Source: Pseudoalteromonas rubra (GTDB lineage Bacteria; Pseudomonadota; Gammaproteobacteria; Enterobacterales; Alteromonadaceae). From it: a stretch of DNA of 64,000 bases. This document shows positions 52,573 to 60,776 of the stretch, one piece after another. The notes beneath the pieces were generated by a model, which was given only the letters and a program-made list of their open reading frames with translations, was not told where the DNA came from and did no database searches. Each line of letters begins with the position of its first letter. Positions within the stretch are counted from its first letter, which is position 1. The stretch lies in NCBI RefSeq assembly GCF_005887115.1, contig NZ_PNCJ01000012.1:186001-250000 (forward strand), in the 5' to 3' direction. The position numbers and the translations under genes are program-made.

Positions 52573-52773
52573 TCAGGCTCTTAGCACAGCGTACACCCTT
52601 CCGACTCGTCTGAGCCATGCAAGGCGATAGTGCGTACGAAACAGTATCCACACTACAGGACCCGCAAATGCCGCCAGAAATACCCAGGAGCGTCTTGTAA
52701 CTCCGGTACAACGCAGTTCATTGAACATCAGCAGTGCCCCAAGACACATCAATAAAAAGTACAACACCAGCAC
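52573..52773 (-). CDS. Small two-helix membrane protein, unrecognised
   Basis: A 66-residue frame starting at GTG 52773, four bases after a perfect GGAGG. It has two hydrophobic segments (LVLYFLLMCLGALLMF and WVFLAAFAGPVVWILF) joined by a basic loop, and an Arg-rich end. The strong ribosome-binding site and a sensible membrane-protein pattern argue for a real gene, although the length makes chance possible. It is convergent with the GGDEF/EAL gene. No function is suggested. Confidence 0.5.
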   Translation of the reverse strand: MLVLYFLLMCLGALLMFNELRCTGVTRRSWVFLAAFAGPVVWILFRTHYRLAWLRRVGRVYAVLRA

Positions 52774-53561
52774 ACAGCCTCCGACACCGTGATTTCATAA
52801 TAAAACCATGAAACACAGCGTTCCACGTTAAGTAAATGGGTAGATTTTTTCCCGCGCAGTGTATCCTAAGTTTAAAAAACACGCAAAAACACTGAAATTG
52901 TTGCAAAATATTGCATTATTTAATTTAATACGTCCCCAGAAACTGATGGTTTCTAACTTAGGTGCATGTTTTAACTCACCTCTAAATTCGCAAATAAATG
53001 CTAACTTATTATTTTAAAAAGGTATTATTTGCTGCGACACGGATATAAGTCGTGCCATGTGACGCGTCAGGTATTAGGCAGACCTGATGACCCGTCACTT
53101 TCGCTGGCGATCCAGTTTGATTTTCCTACACTTAGGATAAGCCGAACGGGATTGGAAGCTTATACGTGCCAATTTGATTGCACTTTCGCTGAGTTTTAAA
53201 GAGGGTTTTCTCTCATGTAAACCTGGTGAATGTTTAATGAAGTGGGCATTTGTCATTTTGGTCATGGTGTGGTTAGCAGTCAAAGAGCGGGAGATACTTT
53301 CTCCTTGAGCAGATTTGAAATTGGAACTGTAAAGATAAATGGACTGGTTAACCTCTGTGCGGTTTAAGACGTATTTTTCTTCTTAGAGTGAAATATACTG
53401 ATATTGTTGCGCAGCTTAGATAAGGTTATTCAGGTATATTCTTATTTGGTCTTAACTGACTGATAGTTTTTACTTATTCCTAATTACAGAAATCTCACAA
53501 AAGCTGCTAAAATCAGCCCCATGTTGTGTTAATTTAATTTGTTATTTCAAGGACACGGGCT
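52774..53561. other. Long AT-rich intergenic region with little coding potential
   Basis: About 790 bases with no clearly coding sequence. It contains one doubtful 62-residue minus-strand frame (53095-53283) and, just at the end of that frame, an imperfect hairpin (TGACGCGTCAGGT pairing with ACCTGATGACCCGTCA, 53060-53098). A small hairpin GGAGA/TCTCC lies near 53290-53305. The remainder carries poly-T/poly-A tracts. A non-coding RNA or regulatory leader cannot be excluded but nothing directly supports it. Confidence 0.5.
53095..53283 (-). CDS. Doubtful basic 62-residue frame
   Basis: The frame begins with TTG at 53283 (internal ATG codons follow) and gives a Lys/Arg/Ser-rich protein (for example KLSESAIKLARISFQS and KCRKIKLDRQRK). 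There is no convincing ribosome-binding site. A hairpin overlaps its stop codon, which is the only further support. It may be a small nucleic-acid-binding protein or chance. Confidence 0.25.
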   Translation of the reverse strand: MTANHTMTKMTNAHFIKHSPGLHERKPSLKLSESAIKLARISFQSRSAYPKCRKIKLDRQRK

Positions 53562-53954
53562 ATGGATCAGAAATTCGTACATGAGTATTTACAGGCTAAG
53601 CCTGGGACCTTTATCACTAAACCGTTTGCACAGGACGTGGACGTTTACAAGGTGCAGCACAAGATGTTTGCTACCTTATATGAAGGGAAAGAAGGTCAAA
53701 TGGGTGAGAATGGTGAGCCAGTTTGGTGGCTTAACCTAAAGTGTGATCCAGATGAAGCACTATTGTTGCGAGACAAATACGCATCTATTGTTCCTGGTTA
53801 TCACATGAATAAACGATTATGGAACACCATCGTACTAGATGGCAGCATCCCGGAAGAAGAAATCAAACGCATGATTGATGATTCTTATCAGATTGTGGTT
53901 GATAACTTACCCAGCGCACAACGCGCAGAGCTAGATCGTCTCACAAACTCCTAA
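53562..53954 (+). CDS. MmcQ/YjbR family protein
   Basis: A 130-residue protein with the YjbR (DUF419) pattern: an N-terminal helix with YLQAKPGTF, the strand pair VYKVQHKMFATLYEG, WWLNLKCDPDEALLLRDKY and YHMNKRLWNTIVLDGSIP (partly quoted). The family folds like a double-wing DNA-binding domain, but its role is not settled. The start is the first ATG, after a weak AAGGA site. It is followed by a probable terminator. Confidence 0.88.
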   Translation: MDQKFVHEYLQAKPGTFITKPFAQDVDVYKVQHKMFATLYEGKEGQMGENGEPVWWLNLKCDPDEALLLRDKYASIVPGYHMNKRLWNTIVLDGSIPEEEIKRMIDDSYQIVVDNLPSAQRAELDRLTNS

Positions 53955-53975
53955 CGAGACTGTCTTGATTGGCTT

Positions 53976-54005
53976 CCCTCGTACTTAGTGCGAGGGCCAT
54001 TTTAT
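53976..54005 (+). terminator. Terminator after the YjbR-type gene
   Basis: CCCTCG (53976-53981) pairs with CGAGGG (53991-53996) around TACTTAGTG and is followed by CCATTTTATA. It sits 20 bases after the stop. Confidence 0.6.
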
Positions 54006-54095
54006 ACTTCCTTCCCCAAATTCACTCCATTGTCATTCTGATGTCAATTATCCCTGATTTAATTGCGGTGATTTTCTCAACTCAGAATAAAGACA

Positions 54096-55931
54096 ATGAA
54101 AAAAACACTGATCTCTTTAACGCTGCTTGGCTTGCTAAGCGGGTGTAGCCTGGATGGCGATGACGGACAAGCAGGAAAGCAAGGCGAACAAGGTGTACAA
54201 GGCGAAGCCGGTAAAACGGGAGAGACCGGAGAAAAAGGCCCACAAGGCGACACAGGTACTCAGGGTCAGCAAGGAGAGACTGGCGTAACCATGACTGGTA
54301 CGCTGTCTGCTCAGTTAGTTGGTCGTGCCGTACTCAATGTAGAAAGCCCTGAGGGTGCAGCCGAAATAGTTGCTTATCATGCCCCCAGCCAACGCATCTT
54401 CGCTTTGGACAGCTCTGGCGATAACCCGCAAATTGCGGTGATCCCGACTACACAAATTGATGCAGCAAAGCTGATTAAGAACAATGAAGGTGTCGTCACA
54501 AACACCAACCTGAATGTCGCTCAGACAATTGCTGTTAATGAAGTGGTCGCCGCAGACGCCAACAGTCTGGCAATCCATGGGGATATGCTCGCTGTTGCGA
54601 TGGCTCGCGCCACGGGTCAAACAGGGTTTGTGCTGGTCTATAATATCGCTGCTGAGCAACCACAGCTGCTGAAAACCGTTGAAGTAGGTTATCTGCCAGA
54701 TATGGTTACCTTCAATCAGGATGGCAGCAAAATACTCGTCGCAAACGAAGGTGAGCCTGCTGGAGATTACAGTGTGGATCCGCAAGGCAGTATCGCCATT
54801 ATTGACATTAATGACGGTCAGGTTGCCGAACAGGCCACACTACTGGGTTTCGAAGCGTTTAACAACCAGCAAGCTCAGTTACAGGCGCAAGGCGTGGTCT
54901 TCGCCAACCCAACCGGACGCACCATCAAAGGACAAGAAATCAACACCAGTGTCGCGATGGACCTCGAGCCAGAGTATGTCACCGTCAGCAAAGATAACCG
55001 TTATGCCTATGTCTCGCTACAAGAAAACAATGCGCTCGCCATTGTCGACCTAAGTGACAACTCACTTACTATAAAGGGGTTAGGTTATAAAGACTGGGGT
55101 AACTGGAGCATGGATGCATCGGATAAAGACGGAGGCATCAATCTGCGTAAATACCCGGGGCTCTACGGTATGTACCAGCCTGACTCCATCGCCGCCTACG
55201 ATTGGCTGGGTGCCAACTTCATCGTGACCGCAAACGAAGGTGACGGGCGAGAGTACTTCTTCCCGGCAGCCAGTGAAGCTGAATGTACAGCTAACGGTGG
55301 ATTAGACTTTGATGAGGACGATGGTTGCCTGGCTTATACGGATGAAATTCGCGCCAAAGACCTGACATTAGCTGCGAGTTTTACCGACGTTAACAACGAC
55401 AACGATGACCTGGGTCGCCTGAAAGTGACCACAGTGATGGGCGACGAGGACAATGATGGTCAGTATGAGCGTCTGTATACCTACGGCGCTCGTTCTTTCT
55501 CAATCTGGGATCAACGCGGTACTCGCGTATTCGACTCGGGAGACGAGATAGTACGGATCACCACCGCATTACACGGTGAGCAGTTTAATAACGATGAAGA
55601 TACCAATGAAGGCGACACTCGCTCAGATGCTAAGGGCGCAGAGCCCGAAGCACTGGCTTTGGGACAGATAGGTGAGCGCACTTATGCCTTTATTGGACTA
55701 GAGCGTATGGGGAGTATTTTAGTCTATGACATCACCAATCCGTTTAATGTCACCTTTACCACCTACCTGATCAACCGGGGACTGGAAGAAGGCGCTGACA
55801 TCTCGGGCGATCTGGCACCAGAAGGCATGGTCTTTGTCAGTGCTGAACACAGCCCGATAAATACACCTTTACTGATTGTTGGTAATGAAATTTCGGGCAG
55901 CATTGCCATCTGGTCACTCACCCAGAAATAA
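54096..55931 (+). CDS. Collagen-like choice-of-anchor I beta-propeller lipoprotein
   Basis: The 611-residue protein starts with a lipoprotein signal (LISLTLLGLLSGC, Cys17 as lipid site). Residues about 21-64 are collagen-type Gly-x-y repeats (GEQGVQGEAGKTGETGEKG and on). From residue about 65 a beta-propeller of the choice-of-anchor I kind follows, with repeated VTFNQDGSKILVANEGEPAG, VTVSKDNRYAYVSLQENNAL and ITANEGDGREYF-like units, acidic Ca-binding-like loops (DFDEDDGCL, DEDNDGQYERL) and a final IVGNEISGSIAIWSL. It would be anchored to the outer membrane with the propeller held out on a collagen-like stalk. Similar domains occur in alkaline-phosphatase-like and surface proteins. Ligand unknown. 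Confidence 0.9.
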   Translation: MKKTLISLTLLGLLSGCSLDGDDGQAGKQGEQGVQGEAGKTGETGEKGPQGDTGTQGQQGETGVTMTGTLSAQLVGRAVLNVESPEGAAEIVAYHAPSQRIFALDSSGDNPQIAVIPTTQIDAAKLIKNNEGVVTNTNLNVAQTIAVNEVVAADANSLAIHGDMLAVAMARATGQTGFVLVYNIAAEQPQLLKTVEVGYLPDMVTFNQDGSKILVANEGEPAGDYSVDPQGSIAIIDINDGQVAEQATLLGFEAFNNQQAQLQAQGVVFANPTGRTIKGQEINTSVAMDLEPEYVTVSKDNRYAYVSLQENNALAIVDLSDNSLTIKGLGYKDWGNWSMDASDKDGGINLRKYPGLYGMYQPDSIAAYDWLGANFIVTANEGDGREYFFPAASEAECTANGGLDFDEDDGCLAYTDEIRAKDLTLAASFTDVNNDNDDLGRLKVTTVMGDEDNDGQYERLYTYGARSFSIWDQRGTRVFDSGDEIVRITTALHGEQFNNDEDTNEGDTRSDAKGAEPEALALGQIGERTYAFIGLERMGSILVYDITNPFNVTFTTYLINRGLEEGADISGDLAPEGMVFVSAEHSPINTPLLIVGNEISGSIAIWSLTQK

Positions 55932-55940
55932 ATGCCTTAT

Positions 55941-56006
55941 CTTGTACTGTGACGGCACAGTGCTGTACATTAATCTATGTGTATAGTTCAGTCACAGTAC
56001 AAGGAT
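55941..56006 (+). promoter_or_regulatory. 13-bp inverted repeat reaching the pfkA ribosome-binding site
   Basis: CTTGTACTGTGAC (55941-55953) and GTCACAGTACAAG (55991-56003) are exact complements 37 bases apart; adding a one-base bulge extends pairing to ATC/GAT. The right arm contains the AAGGA (56001-56005) that is the pfkA ribosome-binding site. In mRNA the site would be buried in a long stem, which suggests translational control or, if the arms are DNA sites, a looped or paired operator. The stem also starts ten bases after the propeller gene stop and could act as its 3' end. Confidence 0.55.
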
Positions 56007-56010
56007 CTTA

Positions 56011-57021
56011 ATGACCAAAATTGCGTTACTCACCAGCGGGGGCGATGCGCCCGGTATGAACGCCGCTGTCCGTGCCATAGTACATAGTTGTCAGCACCAT
56101 CAATATGAGTGCATCGGCTTTTTCCATGGCTACAATGGCCTGCTAAACGATGAGTGGCAAGCCCTGACACACCGTGATGTTAGCAACATCCTGCAGTTTG
56201 GCGGAACCCTGTTAAAAAGTGCTCGCTGTCCCGCAATGTGCACCCCTGACGGCCCAAAACAAGCGGCCAATACACTCCGGAAACACCAAATTGATGCGCT
56301 AATAGTGATTGGTGGAGATGGCTCCTTCCATGGGCTCGAAGCAATAAAAACACACTGGGAAGGACAGGTGATAGGGCTACCCGGCACCATAGATAATGAC
56401 CTGGCAGGCTCAGATAACACAATCGGCTTTGCCACCGCTGTCACAACCGCCACTCATGCAATCGACAAGATCCGTGATACCGCAAACGCGTTTGAACGCG
56501 TGTTTATTGTCGAAGTGATGGGCAGACACAGCGGACATATTGCTTTTAATGTCGGACTGGCGACGGGGGCTGAAGCCATTTTGTCGTTCGAGAATTGTGA
56601 TCCCACACATACCGCACCACAACTGGCACAATTGATTGATCAAATTCGGATTCAGCAGCAACACAATCATGAGAGTTTTGTCATTGTGTTAGCTGAAAAC
56701 CTCTGGCCGGGCGGCCCTGAAGCCCTGAAAACACAGCTGGCCGGGCAAGCAGGTATTGATAGCGCAGTCTGTGTGCTCGGTCATATCCAGCGTGGTGGCA
56801 GCCCAGCTCCTGAAGACAGGTTACTTGCTACCGAGTTAGGGTTGGCGGCTGTCCATGCCGTCGCCAATAACCGAGACCGGGTTATGATAGGGAAACAAGG
56901 AAACCAGATACAGGAGGTTCCCCTGTCGTATGCAATCAGCGCCGCCAAACCGGTTGACGGCCGCTGGGTTGAAGCACACAGTGATATCTTAACGGAGTAT
57001 CTAACCAAACACCGTAAATAG
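56011..57021 (+). CDS. pfkA: 6-phosphofructokinase
   Basis: A 336-residue PFK. It has TSGGDAPGMNAAVRAIV at the N-terminus, GGDGS at 101-105 (the second Gly-Asp-Gly pattern of ATP-dependent enzymes), the catalytic TIDND with Asp128 (PGTIDNDLAGSDNTIGF), EVMGRHSGHIAF and GHIQRGGSPAPEDRLLAT. It phosphorylates fructose-6-phosphate in glycolysis. Its 3' end overlaps the convergent nhaD by 21 bases. The ribosome-binding site lies in a long inverted repeat (55941-56003). Confidence 0.94.
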   Translation: MTKIALLTSGGDAPGMNAAVRAIVHSCQHHQYECIGFFHGYNGLLNDEWQALTHRDVSNILQFGGTLLKSARCPAMCTPDGPKQAANTLRKHQIDALIVIGGDGSFHGLEAIKTHWEGQVIGLPGTIDNDLAGSDNTIGFATAVTTATHAIDKIRDTANAFERVFIVEVMGRHSGHIAFNVGLATGAEAILSFENCDPTHTAPQLAQLIDQIRIQQQHNHESFVIVLAENLWPGGPEALKTQLAGQAGIDSAVCVLGHIQRGGSPAPEDRLLATELGLAAVHAVANNRDRVMIGKQGNQIQEVPLSYAISAAKPVDGRWVEAHSDILTEYLTKHRK

Positions 57022-58458
57022 CTCGGCATTGAGCCACAAATGAACCAAAATACTTGCGGCGTATCCCAGCGCAATGACAGGCGTCCATTTTAAATGACCA
57101 AAAAAGGTATAATAACCGCGTGCCTGTCCCATTAAGGCCACCCCCGCCGCGGAGCCGATAGAAAGCAAACTGCCGCCAACCCCGGCAGTTAGCGTGATGA
57201 GTAACCATTGACCATGCGACATGTCAGGCTGCATAGATAACACGGCAAACATCACCGGAATATTGTCAATCACCGCAGACACAACTCCTAAGAAAACATT
57301 GGCAGCCGTGGCAGACCAGCCACCATAAAGCAGCTCCGACATCAGACTCAGGTAACCCAGAAAACCCAGTCCTCCTACACACATTACAATGCCATAGAAA
57401 AACAGCAAGGTATCCCATTCAGCCCGTGACACCTTAGCGAACACATCGAATGGTACCACATTGCCCAGCGCCCTGAGACGCTCCTGATCGCCGGCCCGCT
57501 CTGCTTCAGCCCGCTTTCGGTCAAGTGAGTTCGGCAAAGTGGTTCGCAAAAAATAGCCAAAGAACTGCAGATATCCCAGTCCCATCATCATGCCCAGCAC
57601 GGGTGGCAAATGTAGTAAGCTATGACAGGAGACTGCGGTAGCGATGGTGATCAGGAAAAGTACCATAATTCGTCGGGCCCCGCGCTTTAGCTCAATCTCT
57701 TCATCACTGGCCGCTGGCTTTTTGTTTTTCACAAACAAACTCATAATGACGGCCGGCACCAGGTAATTCGCCAGCGCAGGGAAAAATAAAGAGAAAAATT
57801 CAGCAAAGTGGACAATACCAGCCTGCCAGACCATCAAGGTGGTAATGTCTCCAAACGGACTGAAAGCGCCCCCGGCATTTGCCGCCACAACGATATTGAT
57901 ACAACTAAGGTTAATAAACTCCTTATCACCCTGGCCTACTTTCATCGCCACCGCACACATTAGCAAAGCCGTTGTCAGGTTGTCTGCAATCGGAGAAATG
58001 ACAAACGCAAGAAACCCACTTAGCCAGAACAATGTGCGAAAGTTAAAACCCCGCCGTACCATCCACACGCGCAAGGCATCGAATAGTCGCCGCTCTTCCA
58101 TCGCATTGATGTAAGTCATCGCAACCAACAAAAACAGCATTAACTCAGAAAATTCAAGTAAATTATGCCGAAAGGCATGTTCTGTCAGTTCGGGGATATC
58201 ATTCATGACGTAATAACCGCCAATCATCATCCAGATCACCCCTGCCGCAACCAGCACAGGCTTAGACTTACGCATGTGGAGCTTTTCTTCCAGCATGACC
58301 AAAATATAGGCCAGTACAAAAATGGCGATGCAGAACCAGCCCAGCGTGGCTGAGGTAAGATCAACAGGCGTTGCAACATGATTCGCCGCAGCCGACATGG
58401 CTGCAGGGTGGCAGAGTAGAGTAGCTAAGGCGAGCAGAACATATAGCGAGTTTTTCAT
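57001..58458 (-). CDS. nhaD: NhaD-type sodium/proton antiporter
   Basis: A 485-residue membrane protein with an N-terminal signal-like helix, 12-13 further helices and NhaD-typical segments: FVISPIADNLTTALLM, NIVVAANAGGAFSPFGDITTLMVW (partly quoted) and the C-terminal VISAVIDNIPVMFAVL-like SAVIDNIPVMFA and GVGGSLLSIGSAAGVALMG. It exports Na+ (or Li+) in exchange for protons, as expected for a marine bacterium. It converges with pfkA and overlaps it by 21 bases. Confidence 0.93.
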   Translation of the reverse strand: MKNSLYVLLALATLLCHPAAMSAAANHVATPVDLTSATLGWFCIAIFVLAYILVMLEEKLHMRKSKPVLVAAGVIWMMIGGYYVMNDIPELTEHAFRHNLLEFSELMLFLLVAMTYINAMEERRLFDALRVWMVRRGFNFRTLFWLSGFLAFVISPIADNLTTALLMCAVAMKVGQGDKEFINLSCINIVVAANAGGAFSPFGDITTLMVWQAGIVHFAEFFSLFFPALANYLVPAVIMSLFVKNKKPAASDEEIELKRGARRIMVLFLITIATAVSCHSLLHLPPVLGMMMGLGYLQFFGYFLRTTLPNSLDRKRAEAERAGDQERLRALGNVVPFDVFAKVSRAEWDTLLFFYGIVMCVGGLGFLGYLSLMSELLYGGWSATAANVFLGVVSAVIDNIPVMFAVLSMQPDMSHGQWLLITLTAGVGGSLLSIGSAAGVALMGQARGYYTFFGHLKWTPVIALGYAASILVHLWLNAELFTVFG

Positions 58459-58595
58459 GAGTTATCAGGTCCGAAACGAGATTAAAACGTGGTTAATTTT
58501 AGCGCGGCTACTTGATAGCATATTTTTCACACGACCTGCATTCGACTCAAGTCTAAAGCCCACGCATGATTGAGTTAATTAACGCCCGGCAGACA

Positions 58596-58632
58596 ACAAA
58601 AAACGGGTGCGTGAACAGCGTCACACACCCGT
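58596..58632 (-). terminator. Terminator after the DUF368 gene
   Basis: On the minus strand ACGGGTG-T-GTGA and TCAC-G-CACCCGT form an eleven-pair stem with one mismatch, around CGCTGT, followed by TTTTTTG. It is about 50 bases after the DUF368 stop. Confidence 0.85.
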
Positions 58633-58679
58633 ATGATATCATGATGAAATTTTATCAGTTGACCGAAAGAACAGGTCGA

Positions 58680-59633
58680 CTAGGCATCTCGGTTGCTGAT
58701 CCACTCAATGGCAAGGATCAACACTAAACCAGCAACTGCCAGTAACACACACCCCAGTAAATAAGGGTCCTGACCTGAAAGTTGAGCGAACTCTGCTGGC
58801 AGTACATTTTGCTGAGTCAAAGGTTTCTCAATCCCTTTGGAGTTCGTATAGGTCGTAAGCACCTGTTTCCAGGGCCAAAGTAAGTTCAAAGACCCCAGTA
58901 AAAAGCCACACAGCAGTGCAAACGTCACTTGCTCAAAACGACTTAAAAGCCATGATAATAAACGCGAAAACGCCATTAAACCAACTACACATCCACCCAG
59001 GAACAAGGCAATCAAGATTACCTCAACCTCATTGACTGCGCTCAGTACATGACCATACATACCCAACAGTAACAGAATAAAACTCCCTGAAATACCCGGC
59101 AAAATCATCGCACAAATAGCTATGGCGCCTGCCGCAAAATAGTACCAGGTTTGTGGCACCGCCTCAGCGGGCGCCATAGAAGTAATGACATAAGCAATGG
59201 CTGCACCAGCCAAACAGGCTGTCACCGTGCGCCAGTCCCAACGGGTAACCTGCTTACCAACATGAATAAAGGACGCTATGATAAGACCAAAAAAGAAAGA
59301 CCAGACAAATAATTGGTGATGCTCGAGCAAGTAAGTAATTAGCTTAGCCAAAGAAGCTGCACTGGTTAGCAGGCCCGCAAATAACACCAGTAGAAAGGTA
59401 CCATCGATATGTCGCCACGCTGCCTGCAATCCATCAGAGCGAAGCGTTTTGATGGCGTCCAGGTTGACACTTTGGATAGCGCCAAGCAAACGCGCATAAA
59501 TACCGGTTATAAATGCGATGGTTCCGCCAGACACGCCAGGCACCACATCGGCAGCCCCCATGCCGGCACCTTTAAAAAACAACCAAATAAAGTCACGTTT
59601 GGTATCAGTTTTATTGCTCAAAGCACTCTCCAT
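58680..59633 (-). CDS. DUF368 (PopT-type) undecaprenyl-phosphate transporter
   Basis: A 317-residue membrane protein with about eight helices and the DUF368 start KGAGMGAADVVPGVSGGTIAFITGIY (partly quoted), plus the second repeat-like ILPGISGSFILLLLGMY. DUF368 proteins have been identified as carriers that return undecaprenyl phosphate across the inner membrane for reuse in cell-wall and glycan synthesis. The ATG at 59633 gives the usual N-terminus; a GTG at 59678 would add 15 residues. The identification as PopT is by family; the transport role here is inferred. Confidence 0.88.
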   Translation of the reverse strand: MESALSNKTDTKRDFIWLFFKGAGMGAADVVPGVSGGTIAFITGIYARLLGAIQSVNLDAIKTLRSDGLQAAWRHIDGTFLLVLFAGLLTSAASLAKLITYLLEHHQLFVWSFFFGLIIASFIHVGKQVTRWDWRTVTACLAGAAIAYVITSMAPAEAVPQTWYYFAAGAIAICAMILPGISGSFILLLLGMYGHVLSAVNEVEVILIALFLGGCVVGLMAFSRLLSWLLSRFEQVTFALLCGFLLGSLNLLWPWKQVLTTYTNSKGIEKPLTQQNVLPAEFAQLSGQDPYLLGCVLLAVAGLVLILAIEWISNRDA

Positions 59634-59757
59634 TGTTTTTTTCCGGCACGAGTTTACCGAAATTTTATGACGCTGCACATAGCAGTAAACAGATTACTCT
59701 CAAGCTTTGCAATAAATAGCCGATACCTAAGCAATAGAGTCATAAAGTGCATGAGCT

Positions 59758-60627
59758 ATGTTTAAATATTCCCTGTTGTCACTCATAATCAGCCTGTTAG
59801 CAAGCTTTTGTATCAGTGCTGTCAGCACGTTTTCAAACGCTGCCGAGCACCAGCCACCGCCCAGTAAGTCATCCGTGTTTGACAGCGACCTACGTTACTG
59901 GCTTAGCAGCGAAAAGTTGCTGACTATCAAAGATGAAGAACAGGAAATAGCGGTGTTGTTTTCTGAATATATGGCGGCACCAAAACGCGGCATTATTGTA
60001 TTGCTACCAGGTCTTGAACAAAGCCCTCTATACAACAATGGTTTGAGTTACTTACACCAGACACTCACAGATGACGGGTACGATACTTATACACTGCCCG
60101 TTCCTGACCTTACCCAAGGTAATGATATTACACAGGGCATCATGGACAGTGAACCTAATGAAGTAAAAAGTACAGCACTACCGATACTCAGTGAATTTGC
60201 GCTAGACAATTACAAAGCCGCGTTAGTTGCTCGCTTTGAAGCACTCTACAAAACATTGGCACTGCGCCAGCAAGAGCATATTGCGATTGTGGCATTTGGT
60301 AACAGTGCGGGGCTTTTTGCAGAATACCTGGCGACCCTGCCCAATATTCGTGTCGACGCCCTGATCACGGTCAGCGCACAACTAGCCAATGCACAACGCA
60401 ACAGTCATTTGCCCGCCAGTCTTTCTTTGGTTGCCCCCGCGCTGCTGGATGTATTTTATACTTTTGACAGTCCTCTGGTGCTGGATACCATTGATGAGCG
60501 CCGGCGCTGGGCCAGACGTAACAGCAAACTCGACTATCGCCAGAGAGAGCTGTTCGGTGAACAACACCAGCCAATGCAACATCAGAGACTGCGCAAAGAG
60601 CTAACCGGCTTTTTACGCCGCCTGTAA
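59758..60627 (+). CDS. DUF3530 alpha/beta-hydrolase-like exported protein
   Basis: A 289-residue protein with a signal peptide (LLSLIISLLASFCISAVS). It has an oxyanion-like IIVLLPGLEQSPLYNNGLSYL (partly quoted), the elbow GNSAG around Ser183 and the DALITVSAQLA strand, matching the DUF3530 family (alpha/beta hydrolase fold). It probably acts in the periplasm; no substrate is suggested. It is read from its own upstream region, divergent from the DUF368 gene. Confidence 0.85.
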   Translation: MFKYSLLSLIISLLASFCISAVSTFSNAAEHQPPPSKSSVFDSDLRYWLSSEKLLTIKDEEQEIAVLFSEYMAAPKRGIIVLLPGLEQSPLYNNGLSYLHQTLTDDGYDTYTLPVPDLTQGNDITQGIMDSEPNEVKSTALPILSEFALDNYKAALVARFEALYKTLALRQQEHIAIVAFGNSAGLFAEYLATLPNIRVDALITVSAQLANAQRNSHLPASLSLVAPALLDVFYTFDSPLVLDTIDERRRWARRNSKLDYRQRELFGEQHQPMQHQRLRKELTGFLRRL

Positions 60628-60635
60628 CCTATACT

Positions 60636-60776
60636 CAGCTGCTGCGTTTTTGTTTCAACAGCTCATAGGTTGCTACTGGTCATGATACTTTGACTCTTTT
60701 GCCTAACAATTACGATCAGCTGCTGCGTTTTTGTTTCAGCAGCTCATAGGCAGACTGAATACTTTGACTTTTTCGC
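60636..60776. repeat. Degenerate tandem duplication of the djlA 3' end
   Basis: The first 34 bases at 60636-60669 and 60717-60750 agree at 33 positions; a second block (ATACTTTGACTC.. at about 60685 and ATACTTTGACTT.. at about 60759) also agrees. The copies are 81 bases apart. The right copy is the true end of djlA, ending in YELLKQKRSS; the left copy, beyond the stop codon on the minus strand, still reads TYELLKQKRSS followed by TGA. A tandem duplication with later drift in the middle explains this. Confidence 0.8.
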
